This document shows positions 20,546 to 31,614 of a DNA stretch of 64,000 bases, in pieces. The translations under genes and the position numbers were made by a program. Where the stretch lies: contig NW_003314278.1 of NCBI RefSeq assembly GCF_000143415.4, forward strand, positions 202,371-266,370, read 5' to 3'. The DNA is from Selaginella moellendorffii (taxonomy: Eukaryota > Streptophyta > Lycopodiopsida > Selaginellales > Selaginellaceae). Position 1 is the first letter of the stretch. Each line of letters begins with the position of its first letter. Under the pieces are notes generated by a model. The model worked only from the letters and a program-made list of their open reading frames with translations. It was not told where the DNA came from and did no database searches.

Positions 20546-20573
20546 CAAGCGATGGGTCACGGGATCATAGACT

Positions 20574-23015
20574 ATGTTCTTGGTTCGTCTTGGTCTCGGG
20601 GAAAGAAAAGGATCGAGAAGAAGATATTTCGCAGCTCTAGCAAAAAATTCTCGAGATCTCGTCGAAGATTCGCAAGCCTCGTACGCTCGCTCGCTGCGCC
20701 ATTGCCGAGCTCAAAGATCTCTCCTCCAAGGCAAGTACGTCCACCGCCGGATCAATCAGGCAGGCCTCCAGAGAAATTCCCAGCTGGGCAATCTCCTCCT
20801 CCAAATGTATGGAAAATGCGGGGATTTAAGCAGCGCTCAAGAAGTCTTCGATTCCATCCCAGAAAAAACCACGCTCTCTTGGTCCCTGCTCGTCACCGCA
20901 TATGCCCAGAATGGGCATACCACCGCGGCATTGGGTCTCTACGACTCTATGCAAAGCCACGGCCTTTTTCCAAGCGACTTTACCATCTCGGTGGCCCTCA
21001 GTGCCTGCTCCAGCCTCAAGAGCTTCGAGCGAGGAGCGAGGATCCATCTCTGGGCTGACGAGCACGGCTATGGCTCCAACCTTCTCGTCCAGAGCGCGCT
21101 CGTCAACTTCTACGCAAAGTGCTCCAAGATCCCAGAGGCAATGAAACTGTTTGGCGAGATGAGCGAGCGAACGAGTGTCACCTGGAACGCAGTCATCTCG
21201 GCTCACGCCCAGAACGATCGCTGGCACGAAGCTCTCGATCTCTATCGCGAGATGCTGGCCGAGGCTGTCGAGCCGAGTAGCGTCACCTTTGCTGTGGCTC
21301 TTAGCGCTTGCTCCAGCTTGGGAGCTATGGAGGAAGGCCGGAGAATCCACTCTCGGCTCTCACTGTGTGGATTCCACCGCGCCACCATCGCACAGAATGG
21401 GCTCGTAAGCATGTATGCCAAGTGTGGCTGCCTGGACGAAGCTCGAGCTATCTTCAATGGAATCCTGGAGCGAACGGTTGTCTCGTGGTCTGCCATGATC
21501 GGAGCTTACGCTCTCCATGGCCGCGGCCAGGAAGCTCTCCTTCTCTTTCATAGGATGAGAAACGATGGAAGAGTGGAGCCGAATGCCATGACTTTCACTG
21601 GAGTTTTCAATGCCTGTGGTGTGATCGAGGATCTGGAGCAAGGGAGAGAGATTCACGCTCTCGCCATGGCGAGCGGAGAGCTCAAATCATCCAACGCCAT
21701 CCTCGAGAACGCGCTGCTCAACATGTACGTGAGGTGTGGCAGCCTAGAAGAAGCTCGCAAAGTCTTTGACACGATGGATCATCCGGACGCCTTCTCGTGG
21801 ACGAGCATGATCACCGCTTGCACGGAGAACTGCGAGCTTCTCGAGGCGTTGGAACTCTTCCACAGGATGAACTTGGAAGGGATCCCTCCAACCAGTGTCA
21901 CGCTCGCCAGCGTCCTCAATGCGTGTGCTTGTTCTGGAGCTCTCAAAGTTGGCAAACAAATCCATTCCCGCCTAGATGCCAGCGGCTTCCACTCGAGCGT
22001 CCTCGCCCAGACCGCGCTGCTCGACATGTATGCTAAGTGTGGCTCGCTCGAATGCTCCAGCAAAGTCTTCACCGCCATGGAAACCAGGAACTCTGTATCC
22101 TGGACTGCGATGATTGCTGCGCTTGCTCAGCACGGCCAGGGCGATGAAGCTCTCGAGCTCTTCAAGGAGATGAACTTGGAAGGCATGGTAGCCGACGCCA
22201 CCACTTTCATCTGCGTTCTCCGCGCTTGCAGCCATGCCGGGCTCATCAAGGAGAGCCTCGAGTTTTTCCACAGCATGGTGGAGGACTACGCCATCGCTCC
22301 AACCGAGACGCACTACTGCCGAGCGCTGGACACGATCGGCCGCGCGGGGCGCCTCCAGGACGCCGAGGAGCTGATCCACAGCATGCCTTTCCACCCCGAG
22401 ACACTGACATGGAAGACGCTGCTCAACGCTTGTAGAATCCATAGCCAGGCCGAGCGAGCTACAAAGGTGGCGGAGCTCCTCTCGAAGCTCGCGCCCGAGG
22501 ATAGCATGGCGTACACGCTGCTGGGAAACGTCTACGCCGCCACCGGGAGATATGGAGACCAAATGAGAGTGAGGAAGGGCATGACGGATCGGGGCCTCAA
22601 GAAAGTACCCGGGAAGAGCTTCATCGAGGTGAAGAACAAGGTCCATGAGTTCGTCGCTGGCGATCGAGCTCATCCCAGCCGAGACGAGATCTTGCTAGAG
22701 TTGGAGAAGCTCGGCGGACGGATGAGAGAAGCCGGGTACGTTCCAAACACGAAGGACGTCCTTCATGCCGTGAACGAGGAGGAGAAAGAGCAGCTGATTG
22801 GATTGCACAGTGAGAAGCTGGCCATTGCGTTCGGGTTGATCGCCACACCGCCTGGAACTCCTCTCTTGATCGTCAAGAACCTCCGGGTTTGCTCGGATTG
22901 TCACGCCGCCACCAAAGTTATTGCAAAGATCATGAGGAGGAGGATAGTTGTGCGAGACACTCACAGGTTCCATCACTTTGAGGATGGCCAGTGTTCTTGC
23001 AAGGATTACTGGTGA
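20574..23015 (+). CDS. DYW-type PPR RNA-editing factor
   Basis: A single exon of 813 residues encodes a complete PLS-class protein: about 17 P/L/S repeats from residue 45 to 600, then E1/E2 (ETLTWKTLLNACRIHSQAE, SMAYTLLGNVYAATGRYG), E+ (KKVPGKSFIEVKNKVHEFVAG) and a full DYW domain ending in CSCKDYW. The deaminase zinc signature is intact: His745-Ser-Glu747 (LHSEKLAIAFGL) and Cys773-x2-Cys776 (CSDC), with a second HxC-type site at the end. These proteins bind a cis-element in plastid or mitochondrial transcripts and convert C to U, which Selaginella does on a very large scale. The N-terminus (MFLVRLGLGERKGSRRRYF) is basic and suits organelle import. The target is unknown. Confidence 0.94.
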   Translation: MFLVRLGLGERKGSRRRYFAALAKNSRDLVEDSQASYARSLRHCRAQRSLLQGKYVHRRINQAGLQRNSQLGNLLLQMYGKCGDLSSAQEVFDSIPEKTTLSWSLLVTAYAQNGHTTAALGLYDSMQSHGLFPSDFTISVALSACSSLKSFERGARIHLWADEHGYGSNLLVQSALVNFYAKCSKIPEAMKLFGEMSERTSVTWNAVISAHAQNDRWHEALDLYREMLAEAVEPSSVTFAVALSACSSLGAMEEGRRIHSRLSLCGFHRATIAQNGLVSMYAKCGCLDEARAIFNGILERTVVSWSAMIGAYALHGRGQEALLLFHRMRNDGRVEPNAMTFTGVFNACGVIEDLEQGREIHALAMASGELKSSNAILENALLNMYVRCGSLEEARKVFDTMDHPDAFSWTSMITACTENCELLEALELFHRMNLEGIPPTSVTLASVLNACACSGALKVGKQIHSRLDASGFHSSVLAQTALLDMYAKCGSLECSSKVFTAMETRNSVSWTAMIAALAQHGQGDEALELFKEMNLEGMVADATTFICVLRACSHAGLIKESLEFFHSMVEDYAIAPTETHYCRALDTIGRAGRLQDAEELIHSMPFHPETLTWKTLLNACRIHSQAERATKVAELLSKLAPEDSMAYTLLGNVYAATGRYGDQMRVRKGMTDRGLKKVPGKSFIEVKNKVHEFVAGDRAHPSRDEILLELEKLGGRMREAGYVPNTKDVLHAVNEEEKEQLIGLHSEKLAIAFGLIATPPGTPLLIVKNLRVCSDCHAATKVIAKIMRRRIVVRDTHRFHHFEDGQCSCKDYW

Positions 23016-23707
23016 CACACTTTGTTTGTCGTCCATGCAATATGTAAAAACAAACATGAAACTACTGGCTTAAGAAAGTGCAGAGGGCATCTGCTACTTT
23101 ACAGAATGCAATAATATTTACAAGAATTGAGTGATAACAAGAATTCGTCCACTTCATTCTTCTTGACCTTCTGAACTAGCAGCTAAAGATGGACATGACT
23201 AGAAATCATGTGGGCTTCCCCCGCAGGTTCAGTCCACGGCCTTGATTTTCTTCATTTTCGAGCTTGGCTGGTGCAGTGCTCGAAATTATTTTCTATTCAA
23301 TAAGACAATTCTAGCATAAGCAGCCAACATGTTTAGAATAATCTAATGCTGAGCTTACCAGTTTAGTTTGTTATAACAGTACTTATTGGGAGACCATAAT
23401 ATGTTTTCGTTTAAAAGTATATAACACTAAATTTTCATCATTTTGAAGATCTAAAAAACATTCTCCAAAATATTCATTATTTGGAGATTCCCATGCTATT
23501 TTTTCCAGAAAAAAATGCAAGTTTACAATTCATTTTGATATAGAGTATATTCATATGATTTGGGGATTGTAAGAATTTACCTTTATATAAAATATGATCA
23601 GAGAAACTAGCACTTGAAGTCAAATTAATATCAAGTTTCAAAATATTTTAAAACCATATTTAATTTAGGGGTTTGGTTTCCAACAAGTTACATATATATG
23701 TATGTAA

Positions 23708-23710
<3 letters not shown>

Positions 23711-23769
<59 letters not shown>
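23711..23769. repeat. (TA)n microsatellite
   Basis: About 29 uninterrupted TA dinucleotides flanked by AT-rich DNA. Confidence 0.97.
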
Positions 23770-23773
<4 letters not shown>

Positions 23774-24190
23774 ATTATTAAACACAATTCCACATTCGCT
23801 AGAAAGTGCTTGCAATAAATTAATTATTACCTTTCTAATTAATTAATTTATTGATCTTTGGAGAGAACCACCTAAAATTTGTTTCCAGTTGAAAAATTCT
23901 TGTAGAACAATATAAAGTACTTCCAATTAAATATTGAATTCTTATGATAACACCTCCTCCATCAATATCTATTAAATCAGTATCAATATAATTTTGTAGA
24001 TAAAGATTAGATTCATATAGTTTAAGTGCAAGTCTTTTAATTTGATATAAAATTATATTAATATCTTCCTCAGTAAGTGAATTATTTTTACCCCAATCTA
24101 TATATCTTACCAAATACATTCCATAATGAATATTTAAATAAAAAGAACAAAACTAAAGACATTAAAAGTGAATTTAAAATAAATATTTGA

Positions 24191-24194
<4 letters not shown>

Positions 24195-24254
<60 letters not shown>
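24195..24254. repeat. (TA)n microsatellite
   Basis: About 30 TA dinucleotides, a second tract some 430 bp from the first. Confidence 0.97.
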
Positions 24255-24261
<7 letters not shown>

Positions 24262-24747
24262 CTTTCTTAATCATGACATATATTAATTAGTGCACATAAA
24301 ATAATCATTTAATAATATTGTAAACTAATGTTATGATATATATGGTAAAAATTAAAAAATAAAACATTCATATTTGTATTACCATATGGCAACTGTATCA
24401 TCTTGAAGTTTGAAAGAAATTATAAAACATATAATCATGGGATGAGATTTGGATAATTGTTACCGAAAGTATCCAAGCTTGGGTTTAAATGGCATGACTA
24501 ATGTTTACTCACCCCATTTCTCTGAAAACCATGGGATTGAATATATCAGATGTCCTCTATGTGCTTCTGCCAACGTTTTATTTATAACAATGATATCAAA
24601 GATCTAAGAGAGGAAACAGTACCCAATGATCATCAATGTGTTCCTAGCTTCGAGTTTGTCACACAGAATCAAGAACTCAGGGTCTGCATTGCTAATTAAT
24701 TAAAATTGGAACTTTTACAAAAATCTCTGCATTAACAGCAGCAATCA

Positions 24748-25179
24748 ATGGAAAAACTTGCAGGAATTTGGAATTTCTTTCTTCCTTTCTCCAGTAAACA
24801 ACATTTTTCAAAACATTCTCAAAAAAGTCTGTGCCACCCCTTGTTTCTTGACCGACAGTATGTTACAATATGTGCAAATGGGGATGTTCAACCAGTAATC
24901 TTGATATTATTGCACTTGAAGAGAGAAGCTTATCAAGCTGTTATGGAAATCTATCCTTCTTTGCAATTTGAAGTTAAATCAGGATGGTATGACAAGAAGC
25001 CCTGGAAAAATTTAAGCAACTTGGCTTCTCTTGCACAGTTTTCAGCGTTGATGAAGATGAAGATACAAATATATTTGAGCTCAAAACTAAGGGTGGGCCA
25101 AATGGGAAGAGGAAATGTGATGAAATTGAAGAAGTATGATTTTGAAAGAGCTTTTTATTTCCGATTCATAATAAAATAA
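24748..25179 (+). pseudogene. Degenerate coding remnant, unrecognised
   Basis: One frame is open for 143 codons, but the most protein-like reading switches frame. VKSGWYDKKPWK reads in the first frame; after an A-run near 25010 the next frame gives KQLGFSCTVFSVDEDEDTN and IFELKTKGGPNGKRKCDEI, then a stop near 25138. The biased, acidic then basic composition looks like real protein with a one-base lesion. I recognise no family; a transposon-derived or host origin are both possible. Confidence 0.3.
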
Positions 25180-25965
25180 ATAAGCTTTTGACGTTTAATT
25201 TTGTTTTGTTGATATGTTATGTCCTGCAATAACAAGTTCGTGAGTGAAGGTAAGTTATAACTGCAAAATTGTACCATCATACTACATGCTGAGCCAGGTT
25301 GTGTCGTAACAACTGATACCTACACTATTTGTGATCATTCCTGGGACCCTAGCAGTAAGGTTACCAGATTGACTATGATGAAAATCCACACCACCAGCTT
25401 GTCACTTAAAGGTCAATGCTCGTTTATAACTCAAAGACAATGAAGCATTTGGTCCCATTCTGAGCTTCTATAGACTCGCGCTGTTGACAATGTTGTGAGA
25501 AATTAGTGGATAGGCACGAGATGCTGTGTGATGTTATTAAATAAATGCTTCAACATCTAGACTTAGTCATAGAGAAATTTATCCATTACCAGTTCATCTT
25601 CCATTGTATAGCTTGAATGGATTGCGACTGCTTGAAGGAAGGAGGCTTGGGAATGGCAGCTTGATCCAGCTCTAGTCGTGCAACAAGCAAAAACCTGGCC
25701 ATGATAATGATAATCTCTGCACTGCTCATCACAAGATTGTCTATTCATAAGCAGGAGGGTTTTATCCAGCCATGGAATCTCACAATGTCAATGCAAAGAT
25801 GAGAGACAGAGAGGTTTGGGCCGACGACGCATGCTTAGGCCTGCTGCGATCCTAGTTGAAAGCTGGTGAGCACGTCGACGCTTGTTGTTTCTCGAGGGAA
25901 GTTCGCTTCAAAGTTGTCTCAAAGATGACCAGTGGCATGCATGCACAAGTTCCCCGAGGACATGA

Positions 25966-28900
25966 TCACATTTCCATGCTGTTGTCCTCCTCAGCTACAA
26001 GCTCCAGTCCTTTCCCCATCCTCAGCGCCATCACCATGGCTTCCCCTGCTTCCGGAAAGTCCTCGTGCTCCGTCAGCACCTCATTCACCGAGCCTGCACT
26101 GCCCGGCTCGGCCCTTCGACTGCTGGCGTCGATCTCTCGAAAAAGTTGCAGCGTCTCCTCGAACGGTGTGCCAACTACAAACGCCGAGCCCCCGTAACAG
26201 TACTTTGACGCTGCGTAGAGGGCAGTTGCCTTGAGAGCTTCGTACTGCTGTTGGTCATTCCAGCATTCCTCGTCCGAGAGCTGCCTCATTTTCAGCCAGT
26301 CGTCTTGATCAGCGAGCTTCAGCCATGCGGCCTCCAAAAGGCTCTTGTTCCCTCTTCTGAAAACGTCCCCCGACAGCGCGAAAACCTCCAGAGAACGTAG
26401 AACCAGTTCCTTGTGGCCACTGTTCAGGCACGCTTCGACGAGCTGCAGCGGTGACAGAACTTCGGTAAAAGTTGCAATCCCCAACTCAGCAGCAGCTTCC
26501 TGTCCCAGTGGAAAAGAATTCAAGGAATCGTAAACAAGTTGGTCGTAGACAGACCTGAACAGCTAAAATTCCAAGATCTTCTTCGATCTGAATCGATTTG
26601 TCAACAGCTCCACGCTTCCAGCCTGAAAGTACGGACACACATAATCACGTTCGGAAAGCTTGTGACAGTGCTACATACCTGCAAGTGCCGACAGTTTTGC
26701 CAGATATAAAAGCTTTCGTCGGGCAGATAGAGTAAAACCGGACGTCGGTTTTTCGTCCCGAATGATCGGGATATTCAAGTCGCTGCTCGAGAGAGCCAAG
26801 TGATGGATGGTATCCGACGCAGCAGTGAATCTCTTGAGGAAGAAATCATGGAGCCAGGAAAGAGATTTCTTGTCCCGAAGAAAGGACGCAAGGTCTTCTG
26901 CAAACTCTTCTCCCAGACGCAGTAGCTTGGAGTACTGGCCTTTCTTCAGGAACTGCTCAAAAACGTAGTTGCTGAAGCGTCCTTCCTTCAATCCCATGCT
27001 CTCATGCTGCACACAATTATAGCACCTCGTACGTCAGGTGATATGAACAGTAAAAGCAGGCACTCACCATAAGTTTGCGCAGACAATCCATGTCATTGAG
27101 ATCGATGCATATTTCCCAAAGTGTCTGATAGCCTGCATGACGTCGAGCCAAAGCCAAAAGCGACGAATACCGATCTCGCAGCACTTCCAGCCGTTTCTTC
27201 TCCCCCGCGTCGGCGCTTTCAGCGTGCTACACACCAAATACGACGTTAGTTAGAGCCATGTATGTCACACAACTGATCTTTACCTGAGAAGCCAGTTCGG
27301 ATGCTTCTCTTTCATGCTGTTGAAGAGTCAGTAGAAGGCTATCACGTCTGCTCCAGTACTCGAGTTGCAAGCCTCGGTACTCCTCGTCGCGCTCTATCTT
27401 GGCCAAAATGGCACCGGCATAGCCTTCAAGAAGAACATCGGCTATATCAGCAAGAGATACCATCAGCTTTTCCTTCGACTGGACGTCAAGCTCTGTCTGG
27501 ACGTCCATAAGATGGGTCGCCAGTCGCCATAATCCGGAACGCACTGTTGCTTTACAGTACCAGGCCGTCAAGCCCTCTGGCGACGGATACCATGTCTGTT
27601 GTGTATCCCTGTACTGAATGCCAGCTCTAACAGCAGAGGAGCAGGCGTCGGCAACCTCGCATAAGCGTTCGGTTTGTGACTTCAGTGACATCTCCTGCCC
27701 GATTATAGCTTGACTGTGTTCATCGATGCAGCCGAAAAGCTCTTCTATGTCTGATACCCGCGTAAAAAACACCTCCATCTTTTCCTTGTCCATAAGCATC
27801 ACATTCTTTCTGCGAGCTTTCTCTCCGACTAGCTGAATTGTATCCCAGAGAGCTCCAGTAATCTCAGCTTCTTCTGCTTCACCACCGCTCTGGCCAGGAG
27901 CTCGAGAGTTGTACGTGTCCTTGATCTTTAGCAACGCAGCAAGTTTCTCACCATGCTCCAGAACCGTGTGCAGACTACTCCCTGGTCAAGACGTTGTTCA
28001 GCAGCCAAAAACGGAGAGAGAAACTTAATACACGGACTTACTTCGTTGGTGCCGAAGGAACTCATGACATTTAGAAGCTGCGAGAAAATTCAGATACTGT
28101 TGATGGCGCTTTTGTTTCTCAGTAAGTTGCGCAGTAATGGCCATCGTGGCTGCACCTCCAGCTCCACCCGAAGCCCAATGCTTGGCTATTGTATCGACAA
28201 TTGACTTGCTGAAGCGAGCGAAAATATTCATTTCGCCTTCGTCATCGAATGCTCCGGTCTTCTGTAGCTTCTCAAAGACCGCGATCACTTGCCGAGTAGT
28301 CAGATAATGTTGAAATAGCTGACCGACTGTTGCCTCTGCTTCTTCATCTTGGAGAAGACGTTGAGTAGAATTCCTTGTCAGGACTTTTCCCACACCATCC
28401 GTGCTTTCGACTGCTAATCGTCGCCTCTGCTCCTTGACGGACTCGTCTTTAGCACTGCCTTTCCGCGAGAGGCTCCTTTCCGGAGGCTCAACAGCACCAA
28501 GCAGCACAGCTCTTTCAGGAATCCCCCACACTCCTGCTTTCTCAGTCAAAACAAGCCAAGCGCCTTCGTCGCTGTCATCCACCGAAGGTACCACAGAAGC
28601 GTCTAAAACTCTGCCGGCATCCCATGCAAGATCGAACTGGTATAGCCGACCAACACCGTGTAAGTAATGAGAGATCGTTGCGGTGCCATCACCTGCAAGA
28701 ACCATGGCTGAACCGGCAGGCTTTCCACCAACTCGGAGCTGCATCGAATACAGAAACTCCTCCTCCTCTACTCGAGCCTTTGGTAAGATAACTTGTGCTG
28801 GAGCTTTCTTCTTGACGCATCTGAACTGCGGGTCACAGCATTCGCCGAATCTCCTACCCGAAGGTAGTGCACACAGAAAAGTGAGCATGAAGTACTGCAT

Positions 28901-30175
28901 GTAACTGGAGCTCGTGACTCGATCCTTGGATAAAGATGCCGCTAGCACGGTCAGGTTCTTTTCCGCAGTAACTTGCAAATCGAGAAGCCACACTTGTTTC
29001 TGACTCGTTAGATCCTTCAAAACCTCCGCGTCTTCGGAGATATCGTAAGCCCAGGCCTTTGAGAGCTGACCACCTTTCACTAACTGCACGTCCCAGCACT
29101 CGATCCCCCTGGGAGTCAGCAGTAAAAGCTCCTCCCGTGACCACCACACCAGGGAGCGGACTATGCCAGTGTTGTTGAAATCGAAAGGCCCAAAGTTGTC
29201 GCTCTTCCCACGAATCTCAGCATTTACAGACCGCCAGGAAATCCCAGACACGGAGCAGTCGAACCTCCATAAGTTCCCCAAGCAGCTGGCAATGGCTACG
29301 CATTCCAGATTTCTAAGTCCTGTGGCAATGAGTGACTTCACCGGCTTTGTATCTGCTTGAGGACCATACGACGACGAAGAAGACCTCCGTCCGGGAGCTC
29401 CACCATATCTGTCATCTATCTGAAGAAGCTTGTCATCCGGCATAGCCACCACAGGCAAGCTCTCTGTGTCCCTGAAAATATCCGGCCAGTAAACCACCGT
29501 CAAGCTCTTCTGACTGCATAGAACGAGGCTAGCTGAAACGCGACCTTTCACGAGACTAGACTCCTTCCCACGATTCACAATCCGGACGAGCCAGCTACTT
29601 CCATGTCTGGAATCAATACTCTGACCATCGCCTTCCGTGCAAAGCTGTGGTGGGACGTTGAGAATCTTACACTCTGACGACGCCTGGTTGCGCAAATGGC
29701 TCCACACGAAGATCTTGGTCCTGTGGAGCATCCAAGAGAGACCACTTCCGCCATCCATTCCACCTCTCGCCTCTGAAAAGGAAAACAAAAATCGGTCTTT
29801 TCTTAGAAAGCACTGATCGATCGACTTGCCTGAGCGATGTGAAGGAGCTGCCTCCGCAACAGCAGCTCTAAGCTGATGAGGAAAATCGCACACAAAGACA
29901 GGGTCACAGCCGTCGGCGATGGATTTCTTGTCTCCACTCTTCAAAATGGGAGCCATCCTACGACGAAAGCACACGGCCATTGCCTACATTTCCCGAGAGA
30001 GCCTCGAAAATCCATACCTGAAATGCTTGGAGGCAGGAGAAGGCGTCGGCATCGGCGGCGCTTGAGGCGAGCTGGAGGCGGTGGCAGCAGATCCGAGCGC
30101 AGGCGCTGGCGAATCCGCGCCATGCCGCTGCGGAGCCTTGCGAGCTCGAGCGCCTCGCGAGGCGGGAGAGAACAT
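25966..30175 (-). CDS. NUP133: Nucleoporin NUP133
   Basis: This is a component of the Y-shaped Nup107-160 scaffold of the nuclear pore, needed for mRNA export and pore assembly. Eight exons (30018-30175, 29830-29957, 28042-29772, 27284-27981, 27068-27226, 26679-27006, 26555-26622, 25966-26499) sum to 3804 nt, 1267 residues, near the size of Arabidopsis NUP133. The N-terminal beta-propeller contains GGMDGGSGLSWMLH, KARVEEEEFLYSMQLRVGG, SAMVLAGDGTATISHYLHG, LTEKAGVWGIPERAVLLG and VEPPERSLSRK. The C-terminal helical part includes GALWDTIQLVGEKARRKNV, KLLRLGEEF and ADQDDWLKM, ending EDNSMEM. The start MFSPASRGARARK fits the plant N-terminus. The intron at 29773-29829 appears to be GC-AG and has 57 nt without a stop. 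Partial copies of this gene lie at 18.2-19.3 and 31.6-32.2 kb. Confidence 0.94.
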
Positions 30176-30576
30176 CCTGTTAAGCCCTAGAAAAACGCTA
30201 GGGTTTAAGCACTTTTGTAGAAATGACTGGGCATATTCCTCAATCTCTCTTGGACAAGGATGATTCACGTGTGGAATCTCCTATACCTAGCCGACGATAA
30301 TCCATGGCATGGATTTACGAGGCTCTGAAGCTCTTGCGCTTGACGCCAAATAGGACCAAGTTTGGAGCATTTCCACACATGTGCACTCCAACATAAATAA
30401 TTCCTGATGGTAAACTAATTACGCTAAGCTGTTCCCACGTGAAATGAAAATTTAAAAGAAGACAAGCTGCTTAACTTATCCTCAAAAGGATCACACAATC
30501 ATCCCACGAGTTGCACGCAGGCAGCTGAGTTGAGCTATATAACACTAAAACTTTGGATCAATGGCAAGCAGTGAAT
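30176..30576. promoter_or_regulatory. Divergent promoter region of NUP133 and MiAMP1-like gene
   Basis: A 400-bp interval between divergent genes. On the NUP133 side an AGGGTTT box lies at about 30200-30206 (AACCCTA toward the gene). On the other side a TATA box, CTATATAAC at 30535-30543, lies 34-42 nt before the MiAMP1-like ATG. The strong TATA box next to the peptide gene contrasts with the TATA-less housekeeping side. Confidence 0.6.
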
Positions 30577-30900
30577 ATGGCTGGAGTGCTCAAGGCTAGT
30601 GTATATGTGATCCCGTTCATCATAGTTGTGATTGCATTGGTTACTGGGAGTGTGGGAGCTGACACCACCATCACTACGTATGCTGCACCAGGTTGTGATG
30701 AGCAAATTGATAAGTATTCTAGTTGTGGTCAGTGCCAGACTCTAGAAGGAGTTCGAAGTTACAAGATTCACTTCGATGGGAATCCCATTCATATTTTCGT
30801 ACAACCAAATTGTGGAGGTCTACCTGAGCCCATAACTTACGAAGAATGTCAGGACTGGGGGTTTCCATTTCTCAGCTTCTCTATAGCCTGTTCAGAATGA
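30577..30900 (+). CDS. MiAMP1-like antimicrobial peptide precursor
   Basis: The frame is open from 30553, but the first ATG is at 30577, giving 107 residues. MAGVLKASVYVIPFIIVVIALVTGSVGA is a signal peptide; the mature peptide is about 79 residues with six cysteines (PGC, SSCGQC, PNCGG, EEC, IAC). SYKIHFDGNPIHIF and FLSFSIAC match the beta-strand positions of MiAMP1. It is a clear paralog of the gene at 19440-19763: both share the TTYxxPGC and YSSCGQCQTL segments and signal-peptide wording. This mature peptide looks acidic (D, E-rich), unlike the basic Macadamia peptide, so the activity may differ. A TATA box is present. Intronless. Confidence 0.84.
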   Translation: MAGVLKASVYVIPFIIVVIALVTGSVGADTTITTYAAPGCDEQIDKYSSCGQCQTLEGVRSYKIHFDGNPIHIFVQPNCGGLPEPITYEECQDWGFPFLSFSIACSE

Positions 30901-31004
30901 GATGCTGTCTATGCTTTAAATAAATGAGAGGCAAGTCAAGTTGTGTTGACAGAAATTCATGGATGCTGTCCAAACCCACGCACAAGCCATCTGCCCACGG
31001 TGGC

Positions 31005-31110
31005 AGCGTACTGTATTGCAAGTTAGCTGCAAGCGTGTCACAACTTCGCTGCCAAGGTCGAGGTCTCTTTTTGATTCTTTCGAAGATAAAGTCCACTCCC
31101 GCTGAGAGGG
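31005..31110 (-). pseudogene. Fragment of the mRNA cap methyltransferase gene
   Basis: The stretch matches about 32745-32790 and 32900-32930 of the intact gene at 32281-33156, with the middle deleted. Shared blocks are TATTGCAAGTTAGCTGCAAGCG (parent TATCGCAAGTTGGCAGCTGCAAGCG) and AAAGTCCACTCCCGC. Orientation is as in the parent. Too short to code. Confidence 0.65.
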
Positions 31111-31129
31111 ATCACTCGGCTTTAACTAC

Positions 31130-31614
31130 AATCAAGGACCTGCTGCGAGCGGGACCGGGACGCCTTTCTCGAAGTAGTAGAGGTAACTGGAATGAACTTA
31201 GTTTACGAAAGCAGAACAGTATTGCAACGAAGAGAGGCGCTGCTTCAGCATTGGCAATTCTGAGAGCTCGCTTTAAGCGCAGCAGCACCCTGAGAGTTTT
31301 GACAGTGTCTTGAGATTCACAGATCTACTGCTGAGAGAAATGCACCTCTTTCCGTCTTGAGTCCCGCCATGCTCATTCCAGAACAAATGCTTGCTCGCAT
31401 ACACAGCACGATATTGATCCGTCTTTCTTAGCAATTTCGCCGAGTACTGCAAGTCCGAGAGTGAGACTGGGTCTGAAAGTACCGGCAAAGCTTACCCCTG
31501 CAGCTTTGTGAGTGAGCGTGTCTCTGTTTTCTCAGAAATAGTACTTCTCTGCAGCGTCCAGAAAATAAATATGCCACACACTCACAACGATCTCTTCGTT
31601 TCCGGAAAACAGCA
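31130..31614 (-). pseudogene. Fragment of the VPS35 gene 3' part
   Basis: Matches about 33490-34110 of the intact VPS35 gene, exons and introns alike, in the same orientation, with deletions. The block ACGCCTTTCTCGAAGTAGTAGAGG, which codes for YLYYFEKGV, and the exon near 31350-31420 (SAKLLRKTDQYRAVYASKHLF) are the clearest. The last part of the parent exon is missing and the frame is broken. Confidence 0.8.

Larger units (their letters stand above)
23060..25960. other. AT-rich spacer with microsatellites and decayed coding remnant
   Basis: Nearly 3 kb between the DYW PPR and NUP133 genes, strongly AT-rich. It holds two TA microsatellites and one degenerate open stretch at 24748-25179 (listed separately). 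A 94-codon minus-strand frame at 23835-24119 is of low complexity and unrecognised. I find no clear transposon ends. The last 100 bp or so is probably the NUP133 3' flank, because its similarity to 19180-19250 continues that of the NUP133 fragment. Confidence 0.55.

Noticed and set aside
23835-24119. Minus-strand 94-codon gene
   Set aside because: AT-rich, Ile/Leu/Asn/Tyr-dominated translation with no family resemblance; probably random open frame.
23711-24254. Transposon terminal repeats or an origin at the TA tracts
   Set aside because: These are simple dinucleotide repeats without flanking structure or coding capacity.
31077-31125. A 5.8S rRNA-like or other RNA gene suggested by GAGAGGGATCACTCGGC
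   Set aside because: The similarity is too short and there are no flanking rRNA sequences; the area is a mosaic of gene fragments.
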